This document shows, piece by piece, positions 37,545 to 49,543 of a stretch of DNA of 64,000 nucleotides. The first letter of the stretch is position 1. Each line of letters opens with the position of its first letter. Source of the stretch: Branchiostoma floridae (taxonomy: Eukaryota; Chordata; Leptocardii; Amphioxiformes; Branchiostomatidae); NCBI RefSeq assembly GCF_000003815.2, contig NC_049981.1:7438384-7502383 (forward strand), written 5' to 3'. The notes below the pieces were generated by a model. It saw only the letters and a list, made by a program, of their open reading frames with translations, was not told the origin of the DNA and made no database searches. Made by a program: the position numbers and the translations under genes.

Positions 37545-39709
37545 TGCCGACGCTTTCACCTCTGTGAAAATTCAAGCGTCCGAAACTGCACGGACGGCGT
37601 CTACAAGCGTCCAATGGCGTCCGAGCGCGTTTCAGACGTTCTGGACGCGTTCATTGCGGTCCGAAACGGCCGCGGACACATCGTGAGCGTCCGTGCCGTT
37701 CTGTCAGGTTTTATGGTGAACGCCCGAACGGCTGAAAGACCTTCCATTGCCGTCGGAGACGGCCACTGACGGGGCTATAAAATACTTAGTCACCCGACGC
37801 CGGCAGACGGCTGCGTCTTTTCTTATGATCCCCACGGGAAACATGACGTTTTAACTTCTGCACATGCGCCAATTTCAGCGGGTGAATTCGAATTTCAGAC
37901 CGTTGAACACTCCGGCGGTTGCAGGACTTATGTTCAGAAGGTGACTATTTCTGTGGATTTCATGTCCGTTTGTTAAATTTTGCGCACTTTTGGACCAAGG
38001 ACTTCACGTCTAGACGTAGCAGCTGATGTTTGTACGACATTGTGCTGAGGTTGGGTTTACGGCGATGACTGTATCCGTTATTTATACTAAAAAGAATGTA
38101 CAAAAATTATTTGTCGTGCGCCGACAAGGGGGAAAAATTATACTACTTACTCGAAGCAGCAAACCTTGGACAGCAGAAATCACAGATGTGACAGACGTCA
38201 AAAGAAGCAGCGGTTCTTCCGTTAGCTGATTGTCGATACTTTGCAGGCGCCGGTAAGTGAATACTTCGCATTTTATTCTCATTTTTTGTACATTCATCTG
38301 TTGCAAAGTTTACCGACGACTTGTTGTTACGGGTGCCCTCCCCACATACGCGAAGAAATGATAAAATTTAGGATCTTGTTTTGATGCCACAAAATAAAAA
38401 GAATTATGAACACGTTGTAGAATACTTGTAAAAAATATCTGTTGTTTCTATTAAGAATGATAATGCTGTTAAAATGTAGATTTAGACAACAGATAATGAG
38501 ATAGCACCTACCGATTTTGCCGGTGCCAATCAAAATCTTAGTCGGCTCTTCCAACTACTTGGGGTTAGGAACTTATGAAACGGAAGACTTTATTTCGCTA
38601 CCTCGAAATAAAAATGACTTATGATCTTTGTAGAAAATTTAACGTTATTTCACATTTATATATCCAGTCTTTAATAAATACTGGTGCAATTAAAATTTAC
38701 GATAGAAAATTTCAAACGTCCTGTATTTACCCTTGATGTTATTTGGGCTCGTCCATTCTGATGTAACGTGTCGGCACGGCGGCACAAAAAGCCGTGGACA
38801 CGATTGAAGGCCGGATTGAATTTCGTACATGTAGCAAAGTTGATTAAACGCCGCGGAGTACGTGTATGTCTGAATTTACGAAGAAATTTGTTCAAGTTGT
38901 GTTTGATTTTAGCTAAACCTGACGGCCCGGTGGTGGGTGGTCTTCTACAATTCACTGCCTGGCTGAATATTTGTTTGTTTGGTATGTGGGAACGCTTATC
39001 CCTAGAGGCCATAAAATCATAGCCGTGACCAGACGCCGCCAGAAACGGCGTCCGGAAAGCCGTCTGCACACGTTCCAAATGCCCCTCCCATACTGCCTGA
39101 CTATTATATTACTATTAAACTACAAGTTGCGTCTTGAAGGAGAAAAGTTTGCTAGACGTTTGGTCCAGATGTTAACCTTGGCGATGACTGACTCTATTGG
39201 CTATTCCTTGGCTATTCCATTTTCTGTCGAATTTTACGATCCATACCCCCGTGGGATGGCCTGGCGAAGGCTACAGTTCGTCCTGTCAGCCTGGATCACG
39301 TAATCTACGACCGTCCCAATCGGCGTCCGGACCGTCCCAGCAGCCTGGATTACGTCATCTACGACCGTCCCAATCGGCGTCCGGTTCGCCCGCGGAGACG
39401 TCTGTTCCCAGCGGGGGGGCGCCCTACGGACGCGGGAGCGTCTGGGTGCCCGCTTTCAGACGCCGTTTCGGACGGCCCCGACGTCCCTCTGGACGCGTCA
39501 AAAGTGCCAATCTAGACGCGTCCAAGCGTTTTTTATGCCGTTCGGGCCGTCTTTGACGTTTCTTCGGGCGTTCTAAAGGCCGTCCCATGCCGTCCGCTGC
39601 CATAACCGTCCAAAGCGTCCCAATAATTTGAGACGCATTGGACGGTTGTCGCAAACGGCGTTTCACCGTCTGGGACGCTTGAATTTTCACAGAGGCAGGG
39701 CTGGCGTTT
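37545..39709. mobile_element. 2.2 kb CGTCC-rich non-autonomous element with inverted ends
   Basis: The ends share CCTCTGTGAAAATTCAAGCG at about 37559 and its inverse near 39687. The outer 200 bp on each side are dense in CGTCC/GGACG motifs. A unit of about 54 bp with CAGCCTGGAT and ACGACCGTCCCAATCGGCGT is duplicated at 39287-39395. No transposase was recognised; open frames arise from the CG-rich repeats. Confidence 0.75.
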
Positions 39710-40533
39710 TCCCAATACTTTTCATTGAAGAATCAGAAACGTCTTGGAGTTAAAGGGAAGAACAAGGCATCTTGTGGACCCACCTCTTGATTCAGAAACT
39801 GTCGTGTAGCCAGCAGATCGCGTGAGAAAGTTGAACCGAAGCCCAGACGTCTCGCATTTTTTCCGCAAGATTTTTCTGCATCTTATTTTTTTTCCGTAAA
39901 CCAAATGACAGCATCCACACGTTTAAAATAAGCTAAATATCTTACATACATTCAAAACAGTATGTCTGCACGAATCATGATCTACATATTTTGATTTATA
40001 ACAATAATTCTGTATTTTTATCTTTTTCTCCTGTATTATTTTGAGAATTTGTATATTATTTGCGTTTGTACACCACTGATGCCCTTTGACCTTCAATCAT
40101 GGCCGCCGCGGGCTAAAAAGTAAAAAACACGAAACGATCCTTCAAAGTTTGTATGTTTTTGGCGATCAGATTCATTTTTGCGGGGTATCAACTACCCCAA
40201 GAAGTGCACAAGTGTTTTTGGACGGAACGTCAGTGAGGAAAAGCTTTTGATTTTGTAAGGTACGGGCTCAATTCCCTCCGTAAGCGTAACAGAAACGTTT
40301 GGGCAACGTTGCATATCACTTTTGTGACTTCTGTTTCGCAACATAACATGTACTGCCAGAACGTTATCAAAAATAGAAAGTACTGTTTTCACTTTTAAAC
40401 ATGATATATGTTTATGTTAGGTAAAGATATGCATATGTTTGCAGACAGATTTTATGCAAAAATATATTTAGTTTTAAATTTAATACGTGTGATGTGTATA
40501 ATTTGAACGTTAAGAAAATCTTTCAACACTTAA
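39710..40533. other. intergenic, no gene seen
   Basis: AT-rich sequence with no convincing frame. ATGGCCGCCGCGGGC near 40100 resembles a YY1-type promoter motif, and the stretch lies between two divergent genes, so a promoter here is possible but unproven. Confidence 0.4.
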
Positions 40534-41014
40534 GGTCTCATTGATGAGTTTCTTCTTTCCATAGACCTGTATGTTATAATTTGTGTTTTTCATGGGCGCG
40601 TTCATAATGACGCTACGTAAAATTTTAGCAGATTTTTCATTCTATGTTGAGCACATTTACCCTATATGGTGGGAAAAAATTGTCAACGTAAACTATACGT
40701 AGGAACTTTTTTTATAGCAATTACAAACGACGATTAGTCAATCCCCACAAAAGGCACTTTTTTCGCTTTGAGTGTACAACCGCACCACTCAGAACCCAAG
40801 GCTGTGTACCTCCGACCTAGCGCGCGGCTGCAAAACTTTACCTGCTAATATCTTCAGTTAAAAACAAGCTTTCACCAATCTAACTTTTGAGATCAGTTCC
40901 GCTGGCTAAAAGGGAATTTCTCACCGCTAAAAGCACGCGTCCATGCAGCCGTTTATTTTTTGGCTCGGATCTAGTTTAGGGTGCCCACTCGCGGAGTAAT
41001 ACATCAATGAGACC
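40534..41014 (+). mobile_element. 481-bp MITE with GGTCTCATTGATG ends, copy A
   Basis: It begins GGTCTCATTGATG and ends CATCAATGAGACC, flanked by TTAA on both sides (40530-40533 and 41015-41018). TTAA duplication is the mark of the piggyBac superfamily. The interior is non-coding. Confidence 0.9.
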
Positions 41015-41018
41015 TTAA

Positions 41019-41895
41019 CTTTAATGTATTAATAAAGAAATCTATGAAAGGAAAGAATGTCGTTTTCTTAATCATCTCTGAAAATCTGGGTGTCTTACGT
41101 TGATGAATCAGTCTCTGAGAGGTAATTAAGTGCGCGACTATTACAGACGCAAAAGCGCCACCTAGCGGACTTATTGCCAATGTAGGAGAAAGTAATGCAA
41201 GGGCATCGAGACTGACGCTTTTGACGTGCCTGAAAGACTCATTAGATCAGTCTGTCTATGAGCTTGACTGAGTAGTGTTATCTTTGTGAATATTGTCTTT
41301 GTTTCATTGGAATATATCTCAGAGAATAGTTGTGAGAGTGATCTCAGCATGACATGGGCACGACGAGATTCATACGGATCTTTCTATGAATAACAGACGG
41401 TTATATAGAGGATCGGGTGAAGGTAGTATAGTTCATAAAGTTAAAACAGGGTCTCACGGCTAGAAATTGACGTTAGCTGCGTTTCAAGCTCCCTTATGCC
41501 AGAGGCGGGCAAGCCAAGCTTAGCCCCTCTGATTGGCCTTTTATAGGTGTCGCCTAGCCGGGGGTGGGGGGGGGGTGGGGTGGGGTTGGTCTTTCGAGAG
41601 AAGGTGGTGAAGGCAAAATATAACTGGGCAGTAGTTTGCACCAAGAAAGATAGCTTTGGAACCTTAGTAATCTTTCAAATGGCTGCTATATCCAGTAGAG
41701 TACGATACAAGAAAAATAACAGTAATAACGACCCTTGGAAATGTAGACTCGTCCGTTACCATGGTAACGTAAATAGGTACACGGCGTGATCTGCAGCCAA
41801 AAAATGCGGGATGGCGCCTGGTCATAAACCCTTTTGAAATTTTTGTTCCAGCGCTATTCATTGATTTTATATGAATATTTTTCATTATTATTTAA
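41019..41895. other. spacer between the two MITE copies
   Basis: No gene is seen. A G-rich stretch at 41559-41587 (runs of G split by T) could form a quadruplex. CCATGGTAACG near 41759 resembles an RFX-type site. Confidence 0.4.
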
Positions 41896-42376
41896 GGTCT
41901 CATTGATGAGTTTCTTCTGTCCATAGACCTGTATGTTATAATTCGTGTTTTTCATGGGCGCGTTCATAATGACGCTACGTAAAATTTTAGCAGATTTTTC
42001 ATTCTATGTTGAGCACATTTACCCTATATGGTGGGAAAAAATTGTCAACGTAAACTATACGTAGGAACTTTTTTTATAGCAATTACAAACGACGATTAGT
42101 CAATCCCCACAAAAGGCACTTTTTTCGCTTTGAGTGTACAACCGCACCACTCAGAACCCAAGGCTGTGTACCTCCGACCTAGCGCGCGGCTGCAAAACTT
42201 TACCTGCTAATATCTTCAGTTAAAAACAAGCTTTCACCAATCTAACTTTTGAGATCAGTTCCGCTGGCTAAAAGGGAATTTCTCACCGCTAAAAGCACGC
42301 GTCCATGCAGCCGTTTATTTTTTGGCTCGGATCTAGTTTAGGGTGCCCACTCGCGGAGTAATACATCAATGAGACC
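41896..42376 (+). mobile_element. 481-bp MITE, copy B, just upstream of SNAPC5
   Basis: It has the same length and orientation as copy A, with only a few base differences seen by eye. The left flank is TTAA and the right flank is GTAA, one base off. It ends 77 bases before the SNAPC5 start codon, so it may lie in the promoter or 5' untranslated region. Confidence 0.9.
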
Positions 42377-42453
42377 GTAAGATGAAATGGGGAAAATAAT
42401 GTTTTTTTCTGCTTATGACTGCAAGGTGGAGCCCCAGGAGTGAGTAGTAGAGG

Positions 42454-45400
42454 ATGTTCAGTGAGCTTCAAGAGTTGGAGGAGGAGGAGAGGGTGCTGCA
42501 GTCCATACAGACCACACTACAAGATCAGCTCAACAGACTCAAGGTAATGTTACCAGATTCTGTATTCCATAATTTGTCGGTTGTAAACCACCTTATTGTA
42601 TTGCATACTAGCCTAGGCATGCTTGTGGGGTGTTGGCATAACGATAAGAGTGCCCTGGGTTCAAATTCCCCATGCTGAAGTCCGCTGGAATCCACAATCT
42701 ATTGAGGTAGGCACCAGCACTTTGTGCCCATGGGAATGTGCAATCATATGGACATGACTTTCGGGTCAGTCTTTTTACCGGAAAACAGAGGAAAACACAG
42801 TTAAACACCGGAAAACACATGAAGGAGTGTATAATCTACTGAAATACAGTATGTTTTGATGAGTAAACACGACAGGTCGCTATGTTTTGCCACAGAATAA
42901 TCTTAGTATACATATGGCCCTGGAATGAAGAAATCGTCAGAAAATGCATGAGACTACGGGCCGGACCGCCGCCACCCGGCGGCCATGTTTGTTTTCATTG
43001 CAGAATACATGTTTGTTTAGCGGGGTCTGATACTTTCACAACAAAACAGCTGATACCTACCGAACTTCAGTGCAAAAATCTGTTATATATTGGCATAGAT
43101 ATAATATATATGAATCTACTCGGATTGTGATAAGAATCTGTTTTCTGTATTTCTTAATAAAGCTTGCTTCTTCTAGCCGTCAACGTTACATACCTTTGCA
43201 CAATCAGCACGTCCAGCCCACCGGGCGGCCGGCGGCCGGTCCGGCCCGAAGTCTCATGCATTTTCTGACGATTTCTTCATTCCAGGGCCATATGTAGATT
43301 ATTCTGTGGCAAAACATAGCGACCTGTCATGTTTACTCATCAAAACATACTGTATTTCAGTAGATTATACACTCCTTCGTGTGTTTTCCGGTGTTTAACT
43401 GTGTTTTCCTGTGTTTTCCGGTAAAAAGGCTGACCGATGACTTTCCCCACCCAAGTATAAAATGGGGTACAGTGTCATCTGTTGGACAGGTAAAAAAGAA
43501 AGCTTTTTAAAAAAGCTGGCCAGGGCGTATTTTGGGAAAAAGCCTGAATAAACAAAATCACATGAAAAGAAGGTGGTTAAACATCGATGTCTTGAAAAAG
43601 TCTATTTTCTATCAAAAGACATACATACAAAGAAAAAAAAAACCTTCGTTGTAACTGGGCTTCAAATCCATGCCTGCAAGAGAACTGCGATTGAAATGCA
43701 GTACCGCTCGGCCACCCTGACTCGGTTGCCTGAAGTGCATTTATTAAAGGGGCTTTATAAACAAGGGCTAGGGTAGAAGATCCATGGATCCATGCAAACC
43801 AAACAAACCATCAAACGAACAGCTTCGAAGCCGAACAGATTCAAAGCTACGCACCGGCAAGAAAGCAGTGGAAGGAGAGGGATAGGCTAGAGAGCTAGCA
43901 TACATGTCCCTAGTACAACCTATTCTTGAGTTTGCGTGCCAAGTATGGGACCCTTATACAGCTAAAGACATCAATATGATTGAGAAAGTACAGAGAAGGG
44001 CGGCCCGATGAACATCGCATCGGTACAGACAAACTTTGAGTGTCAGTGACATGTTAGAGGAGCTCCATCAGTGGCCCACTCTCCAGGAGAGGCGAAGGAG
44101 AGTGCGCTTGATCACCTTCTACAAGCACCACAATGGCTTACTCGTCATTAATTCAAGGAGCAAGCCCACTCCTAGTGAGCCGCCCAGCAGTACTCGGAGC
44201 ACTCACCCAGCTTACTATCAGATGCCCCCATGCCGAACCAACTACAGGCAGTATGCCTTTTTCCCCAGAAATGTGAAGGACTGGAATGGACTCCCAGCAC
44301 AGGTAGCCCTCAGTGCCACTCTGGCCAATTTCAAATTACACATATAGCTCCCTCCCCACCCGTTCCTCCCTCCCCATTACAATGCTCCATTACTTCCACG
44401 CTTCGCAGTAGACTTCACAGTACAGGGAGCATAATCTTCAGTTAGTTGAAGGTGGCTGCCTCAATCGAAAGAAGAAGAAGAAGGCTGCGCCTTCCAATAC
44501 AAAACCCTAGACATGAAATGTTAAACATTGTCTTGACTTTGTGACTTGAATTGATTTCTTTAATTCTATCTAGCATGTTATTTGCTATTTTTAATCTGTT
44601 GCAAAATGTTAAGTTCGCAATAATTTAAATAAGCACCTGTTTGTGTCTGTGTTTGCATCTTAGTTTTGCTGGATGCCCCTTGAGACATATAAAAGAACTT
44701 TCCACTGACTCATTACTAAAATCTTTGAACATTAGCCATATGTATTGTAAAGTACATGTATGAACAGGCCTCCTGAATTCATCATTAAGCATTGCCCTCC
44801 CCAATTCATCTTTAAGCATAAACAGGATCCCCCCATGCATGCCCTCTTTCAAGTCCTCTCATGGTGTCACGAAGATTTAGGTCTAGCATGCTGGGTCAAT
44901 GAGTTGACATGTACGCTAAGATGGATAATTTCAAGGACATACCAAATTATGCAATTATCTTTTTGCTGGAGGCACAGGGGATCAGAGGTCATGCCATGGG
45001 AAGATCAATTGCAACATTATGTAACAGTTACAAACTAATTTGCTCTATTACAAATCTCTCCTTTATTAAAATTCTTGCTACTCATTCCAAAGAACTCTAC
45101 TAGTAATTCATCAAAATCTGTGCCATCATGAAGAAAAAATTTTATTCTACATTTTTGTATGAAAGTTCATCTGACACGGTAATTAACGTAGTGAAGATTT
45201 TAAATGCTAAATCTGTACAGAAAAAAAAAAACTCTTGTATTTACCAACATGCTATCGGTAAGGCCTCTGACCCCTGTCAGGTTTTATTTTCAGGTTTAAA
45301 GGACCAGAAGCCTATGTCACATGTTCTGACCAAAAGTGTGACGCCACAGTCATCCATGGGTCAAAGGTGTCCAATAGATACATGTAAAATCGGCCTCTGT

Positions 45401-48019
45401 TGAGAGTTCTTTAACAGCCTGTGATATCTATGGCCTCTTTCGCACCTTGCACAAAGTACGTACAATGTAGTCTTGTTCAGTGTCCAAACTAAAAAATGGA
45501 AGAATAGCTTTAAAGTTATTAGCAGTGTTCTCAATGACAAATGTCAGCTATCATATAAAAACCCAAAATTTGTACTGTGTAAAGTACTCACCTGACTGTG
45601 AAAACTGACGACAATCTTAGAGACCTTGCAGTCTTGAGAGCCCGACAGAGTCAGTTCATTTCAGACGCGACCCAGACTGTTGGCAGAATACCTAACAGTT
45701 GCCTTAGGCCCCAGAACTGGCTGCAGAGGCGGCGGCAGCAAATTTCGTATTGGTGGGGGGATTTTGCTGACAGAAATTTCAGCTTCGGCGCTACGTGTTA
45801 CGCCTTCTTAGGGAGCTCCCCCAGGAAAATGTGTTATCTTGACCCTTTAAAACGTCATTTCCTGCATTTTGAGGGGCAAATTTTGCTGCCAGACTAAGCT
45901 TCTGGGCTGGGAAACTTGATGTATTGCTTTTGATTTATTTCTTTATAGAGATTTACCGCATTAGTGAAAGGGTACATAAGTATAACATGTGACTAGTCAG
46001 AGGAAAATCATGTGAAGTACCTTGAGGGCACAAGAGTGGTAGCATATCACAGGATTTGAACCCAGGACGTGTGGGTTCTGAGCCAACGACCCCCCAAAAC
46101 GACCCGCACACGACCTCACGTTACACCACACGACCTCACGTTATGCCCCATGACCTCAGAATTTGACATTTTAAGCAGGCTTTTAGCCAGGTGTCGTTGG
46201 GTGAACTTTTCTCAAAATAACAAAAAAATTGACGCACTAGACGCCCTTACACTGGGGAGCAGATCCTCTGACAAGCATGAAATTCTGATTCACCAGGGAT
46301 GCCACTAGGTCATTTGAGGTCACAGTCTTCTACTTTGACCTCTCTGACAGTAATTTGGCCCCTCAGGATACCTTAGAATGCACCATTTTAACTTAGAATT
46401 CTTGAAAATTCTGCACCATGGAAGGTGGATGCTCCTGGACCCTCCTAAAATGGTCGCCTTTATATCACTTACCGCAATGCTCCAAGAAATTTGGACCCCC
46501 TGTAATAAAATCCTAGCTAAAACTTTAGTAAAAGCCTGATTTTCAGTGAAGATGTTACTGTTTTCTCTAGGTTGAGGAGCTGGCCCTGAAGAGCATGATA
46601 GCAGAGAAGCACGGAGTGGGGGAGAGTTTTGAAGAGAGGAGAAGTCAGGAGCTGAAGAAGCTGCTGTCTGTCAATGAAATGGTGAGTGGAAAAATTGAAG
46701 CCAGTCCTTCGTGAGTCTAAGAGGGTTTGTTTTCAAAGTAAAGCCATTTGACCAATTCTAGGCAATGAAGTAAGGTGGAAACTATTATGCAAGGAGATAC
46801 CAGTGAACACTGGGTTTAAAGGCTTGAAGATTGTATACAATTGTCATAGAGAGAGTTCCATAGTTTGTCAGTCTGAAGAAAGAAGCAGTACCTTCAAACC
46901 TAGACCTACTCTCTAAATAGAATCTGGTGGGAAGAATTGTGACCTTCTTACTGTATGTTCCATTTTCTTTACACTGGCCTTTGAATTTATTCTTACTATT
47001 ATTTTCGTTATATGTCAGAATAATGTGCCAATATCTTAGTATTATTATCATCATCAAAATGGGGCATAAGATAAGAAAGTTGCAACCTTCCCTACCGACC
47101 TCTGTTTGGAGAAACATAGTAGATATAATTGCTTGATCTAACTTACAAACCTCACTACCTAGATCTACCCTTAATTGACACATCCTGTGATAGTGTCTTT
47201 TTTGGTTTACTTCATGATTTTGACTTCTTGACTGCTCAAAACTAACGTTTACATAAATAGCATATGTGCATGGAGGATAATGCAAGATGTATCTTGATTT
47301 CAAAGACTTTTTTGACCCAGTCCACATGTATCTTAATGCCACACCAATTCAATTTCTTGGTTCACGGATTTTTTCATAAAAAATATGGAGCGAGAGGGCG
47401 AAATAAAAATAAAAATTGTAAAATGGTTGGGGTAAAGGTAACGGCTAATCCAAAACATAAAGAAAAAAAGTTTTCAGGTTGAAAAAAATACAAAAACACT
47501 ATTATTGTACAGTAACAGCACCTGTACCCACACTTTAAGGAGCTTATAATATAAAGGCCTATTTGCTACACCAGAAAGTTGGTGAATGGTTTCATTAATG
47601 GTGAAAATTTGCTGAGTGTTAAATTTTTATTTTTATTTTTTTTCCAAAAAATAGGAGTGAGCGAATCCGTGAACCAAGAAATTAAATTGGTGTGGCCTAA
47701 CCAAGGTAAAAGTTGGTGTGCCGTAACCCGAGACCTTGTTTTGACCAATCTTAAGATGATTTCCTAAATATTTTCACCAACACAGGAAGAAGAGGACTTC
47801 GAGGAGTCAAACATTAACGAGACCCCTCTACAACTGGACCTATCCCAGGGTGCTTTTCTCCAGCAACCAACCAAAGTGGAGGAATTTGAGGAAGAAGAAG
47901 ATGAAGAAGAAGATGATGATGAGGAACTGTATGAAGATGGCATGAACAGGGACCTCATGTTACTCATGGACCAAGTCTGTAAAGGTCCAGAGGATATGGA
48001 AGAGGAGGACAGTTCTTGA
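42454..48019 (+). CDS. SNAPC5: snRNA-activating protein complex subunit 5 (SNAP19)
   Basis: Three exons, all phase 0 with GT/AG borders: 42454-42543, 46571-46681, 47786-48019, giving 144 aa. The N-terminus MFSELQELEEEERVLQSIQT, then LQDQLNRLK, VEELALKSMI and NINETPLQLDLS follow human SNAPC5 closely, as recalled. Residues 1-45 form the coiled coil. The C-terminal part (about residues 95-144) is strongly acidic (EEEEDEEEDDDEE). The protein is longer than the 98-aa human one, mostly through the linker and acidic tail. SNAPC binds the proximal sequence element of snRNA promoters for RNA polymerases II and III; SNAPC5 is a small structural subunit. The introns hold a foldback, a LINE remnant and MITEs. 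Confidence 0.92.
42605..42762 (+). repeat. tRNA-derived SINE-like sequence in SNAPC5 intron 1
   Basis: TTGGCATAACGATAAGAG fits a degenerate A box, followed by the B-box-like GGGTTCAAATTCCCC. The rest is non-coding. It runs directly into the foldback arm at 42763. Confidence 0.5.
42763..43437. mobile_element. 675-bp foldback element in SNAPC5 intron 1
   Basis: Two near-perfect arms of about 225 bp (42763-42990 and 43210-43437) are inverted copies. They include CCGGAAAACAC, GACAGGTCGCTATGTTTTGC and a CG-rich inner end around GGGCCGGACCGCCG. The loop is about 220 bp and AT-rich. No coding capacity is seen. Confidence 0.85.
43630..43740 (-). repeat. tRNA(Ser/Leu)-like fragment
   Basis: On the minus strand, GGTGGCCGAGCGGT is the typical A-box region of a long-variable-arm tRNA, and GGATTTGAAGCCC resembles a B box. 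The acceptor stem is not evident, so it is more likely a SINE head or pseudogene. Confidence 0.45.
43900..44480 (+). pseudogene. truncated LINE reverse transcriptase C-terminus in SNAPC5 intron 1
   Basis: The reading LVQPILEFACQVWDPYTAKD, then IEKVQRRAAR, a stop (TGA at about 44009), then LEELHQWPTLQERRRR, RTNYRQYAFFPRN and VKDWNGLP is the conserved C-terminal end of animal non-LTR reverse transcriptases. The 5' part is missing. It ends in an imperfect GAAGAAGAAG tail near 44468-44483. It is inactive. Confidence 0.8.
44484..46232. other. SNAPC5 intron 1, remainder
   Basis: Mostly AT-rich, with no recognised gene or clear repeat termini. CACGACCTCACGTTA at about 46109 and 46127 is a short direct duplication. 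Confidence 0.4.
46233..46520 (+). repeat. dispersed repeat in SNAPC5 intron 1
   Basis: CCCTTACACTGGGGAGCAGA, AAATTCTGATT, CCCCTCAGGATACCT and CACCATGGAAGG recur in the same order at 58372-58690 in the second TTC38 gene. No terminal repeats are seen. Confidence 0.7.
47338..47698. mobile_element. GGCCACACCAATTTAA MITE, SNAPC5 intron 2
   Basis: The ends GCCACACCAATTCAATTTC and GAAATTAAATTGGTGTGGC are inverted, and the next bases (TTGGTTCACGGAT) also pair. Other copies are at 49544-49892, 53197-53564 and, more diverged, 50623-50990. Confidence 0.85.
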
Positions 48020-48459
48020 TCATTGTTTCCTTACAATATTAAAGGCAACCTAAGCAATATTACAGACTGAGTTAAAAGTGGAATTATTCTGGATAAGATC
48101 TAGAATGATACAAAGGATGAAAGCATTGGTGTTTTTCCCAGATATCGCTACTAAAGACCGGCCTAAAAGTAAAACCAAACAAAAACGCGAAACTTTTGTT
48201 TTTTGAATGTAGTACCAGACAGCTTGGTAAAAAGGCTGCTAGTTTCAAGAATACAGAAGATAATAGTTGTTGACATTGTTAAAGAAGACATCTATTTCTG
48301 TTTAAGAAGAGTGAAGCTAAAACTTTGTGTTTATACAAAGCTGTATCAAGAGACCAGGGCAATGTGTTATGCCAAATATGTTGTTCCTATAAAAAATATC
48401 ATCATGTTGTATTAAAATATTTTTTTAGTTATAATATCCTTTTTGAAAACGTCAAGTGA
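48020..48459. other. SNAPC5 3' untranslated region and flank
   Basis: No gene is seen. ATTAAA near 48411 is a plausible variant polyadenylation signal about 390 bases after the stop. The reading frames here are short. Confidence 0.45.
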
Positions 48460-49503
48460 AGCTTCAAGATAATTTTCGAAGCTAGGATATAGGAGAATTC
48501 TTTATACACAACCAGTAATGTACTTAGCCACGTTTGGGACTGTTTTTTCAAAATGAAAGCCCCACCTAATTAGCTACAAATAGCAGCAAGAAGCAGAACT
48601 CCAGGTAGAAGCTCTGAGGAAGGTGTCTGATAGACATTGAAACGTAGGCAAAGTCAGTTAGTAGGATTTTTCATCAATCAGTGACTAGTTTTGACAGGTA
48701 AACGCTAGAGCTGTGTACCTAAACAAATTTCAGGTACAGGTACAGGTACAGGTACATGGGTTTAGGTACAGGTCCGGACCTGCACATGTAAAACAAGTTA
48801 AACATGTAACGTTAGCTAACTGTGATAAATTGTCATCTTTATATGGGGAATTGCATATTTGAATCTCAAAACAGCTTTTCTTGAGTTTCAACTGTAAGAT
48901 TGTCACGGTTGTCATTGATGATTCAGGATTTATTTATCCAGAAGTCTTAAAAAGTGGTAAAAATAACTGATTTAGTTTGTTTAGGTACAGGTACAGGTAC
49001 ACAGATGTTTAGGTCCGGACCTGTACTTAAACAATTTTTAGGTACGATACAGGTACGGGTATTTAGGTACACAGCCCTAGTAAACGCACATACCTCCAAA
49101 TTTTCGATGACGAGAGTTGCGAGGACTAGGTCGAGACTTGCGTGGATATTCTGCCCCTCACCCCTGCCTCCTTGCGGAGTAGGGGTAAGTAGGACTTGGG
49201 CAGCTCCCAGTCATTGTTGCTGTTCAGCTTTGCACCTTCTAACTCTCGCGAGAACTAGGTCACTCCGTGATCATGATGGACTGATAGTCATCGAAAATTT
49301 TGAGGTACATGTACGTGTGTTTACCTGTCAAAACTAGTCACTGATTGATGAAAAATCCTACTAACTGTTTACATACGTGACTAATGAATCTCTTAAACGA
49401 TAGGCAAAGTCAGTATTTACTGGTTGTGTACAAGGATTCTCTTATACATGTATCCTATATTCTACCAACCTGATGAAATTATTTTCGGAATTTCCGAAGC
49501 TGT
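48460..49503. mobile_element. three-level nested MITEs
   Basis: The outer element has inverted ends containing ATATAGGAGAATTC and ACACAACCAGTA (left) and their inverse near 49425-49465. Inside it, 48656-49366 has perfect inverted ends around AGTTAGTAGGATTTTTCATC. Inside that, 48709-49079 is a GTGTACCTAAA MITE flanked on both sides by GTAAACGC, an 8-bp target duplication. The middle element is also flanked by TAGGCAAAGTCAGT on both sides, at some distance on the right. Confidence 0.8.
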
Positions 49504-49543
49504 CTATGTCTATATAAACTTTTTAGTTTGAAAAAGACAATTA

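Noticed and set aside
46785-47342. 185-codon minus-strand frame in SNAPC5 intron 2
   Set aside because: Composition is unremarkable, there are no recognisable motifs, and it overlaps a MITE end. I could not support it as a gene.
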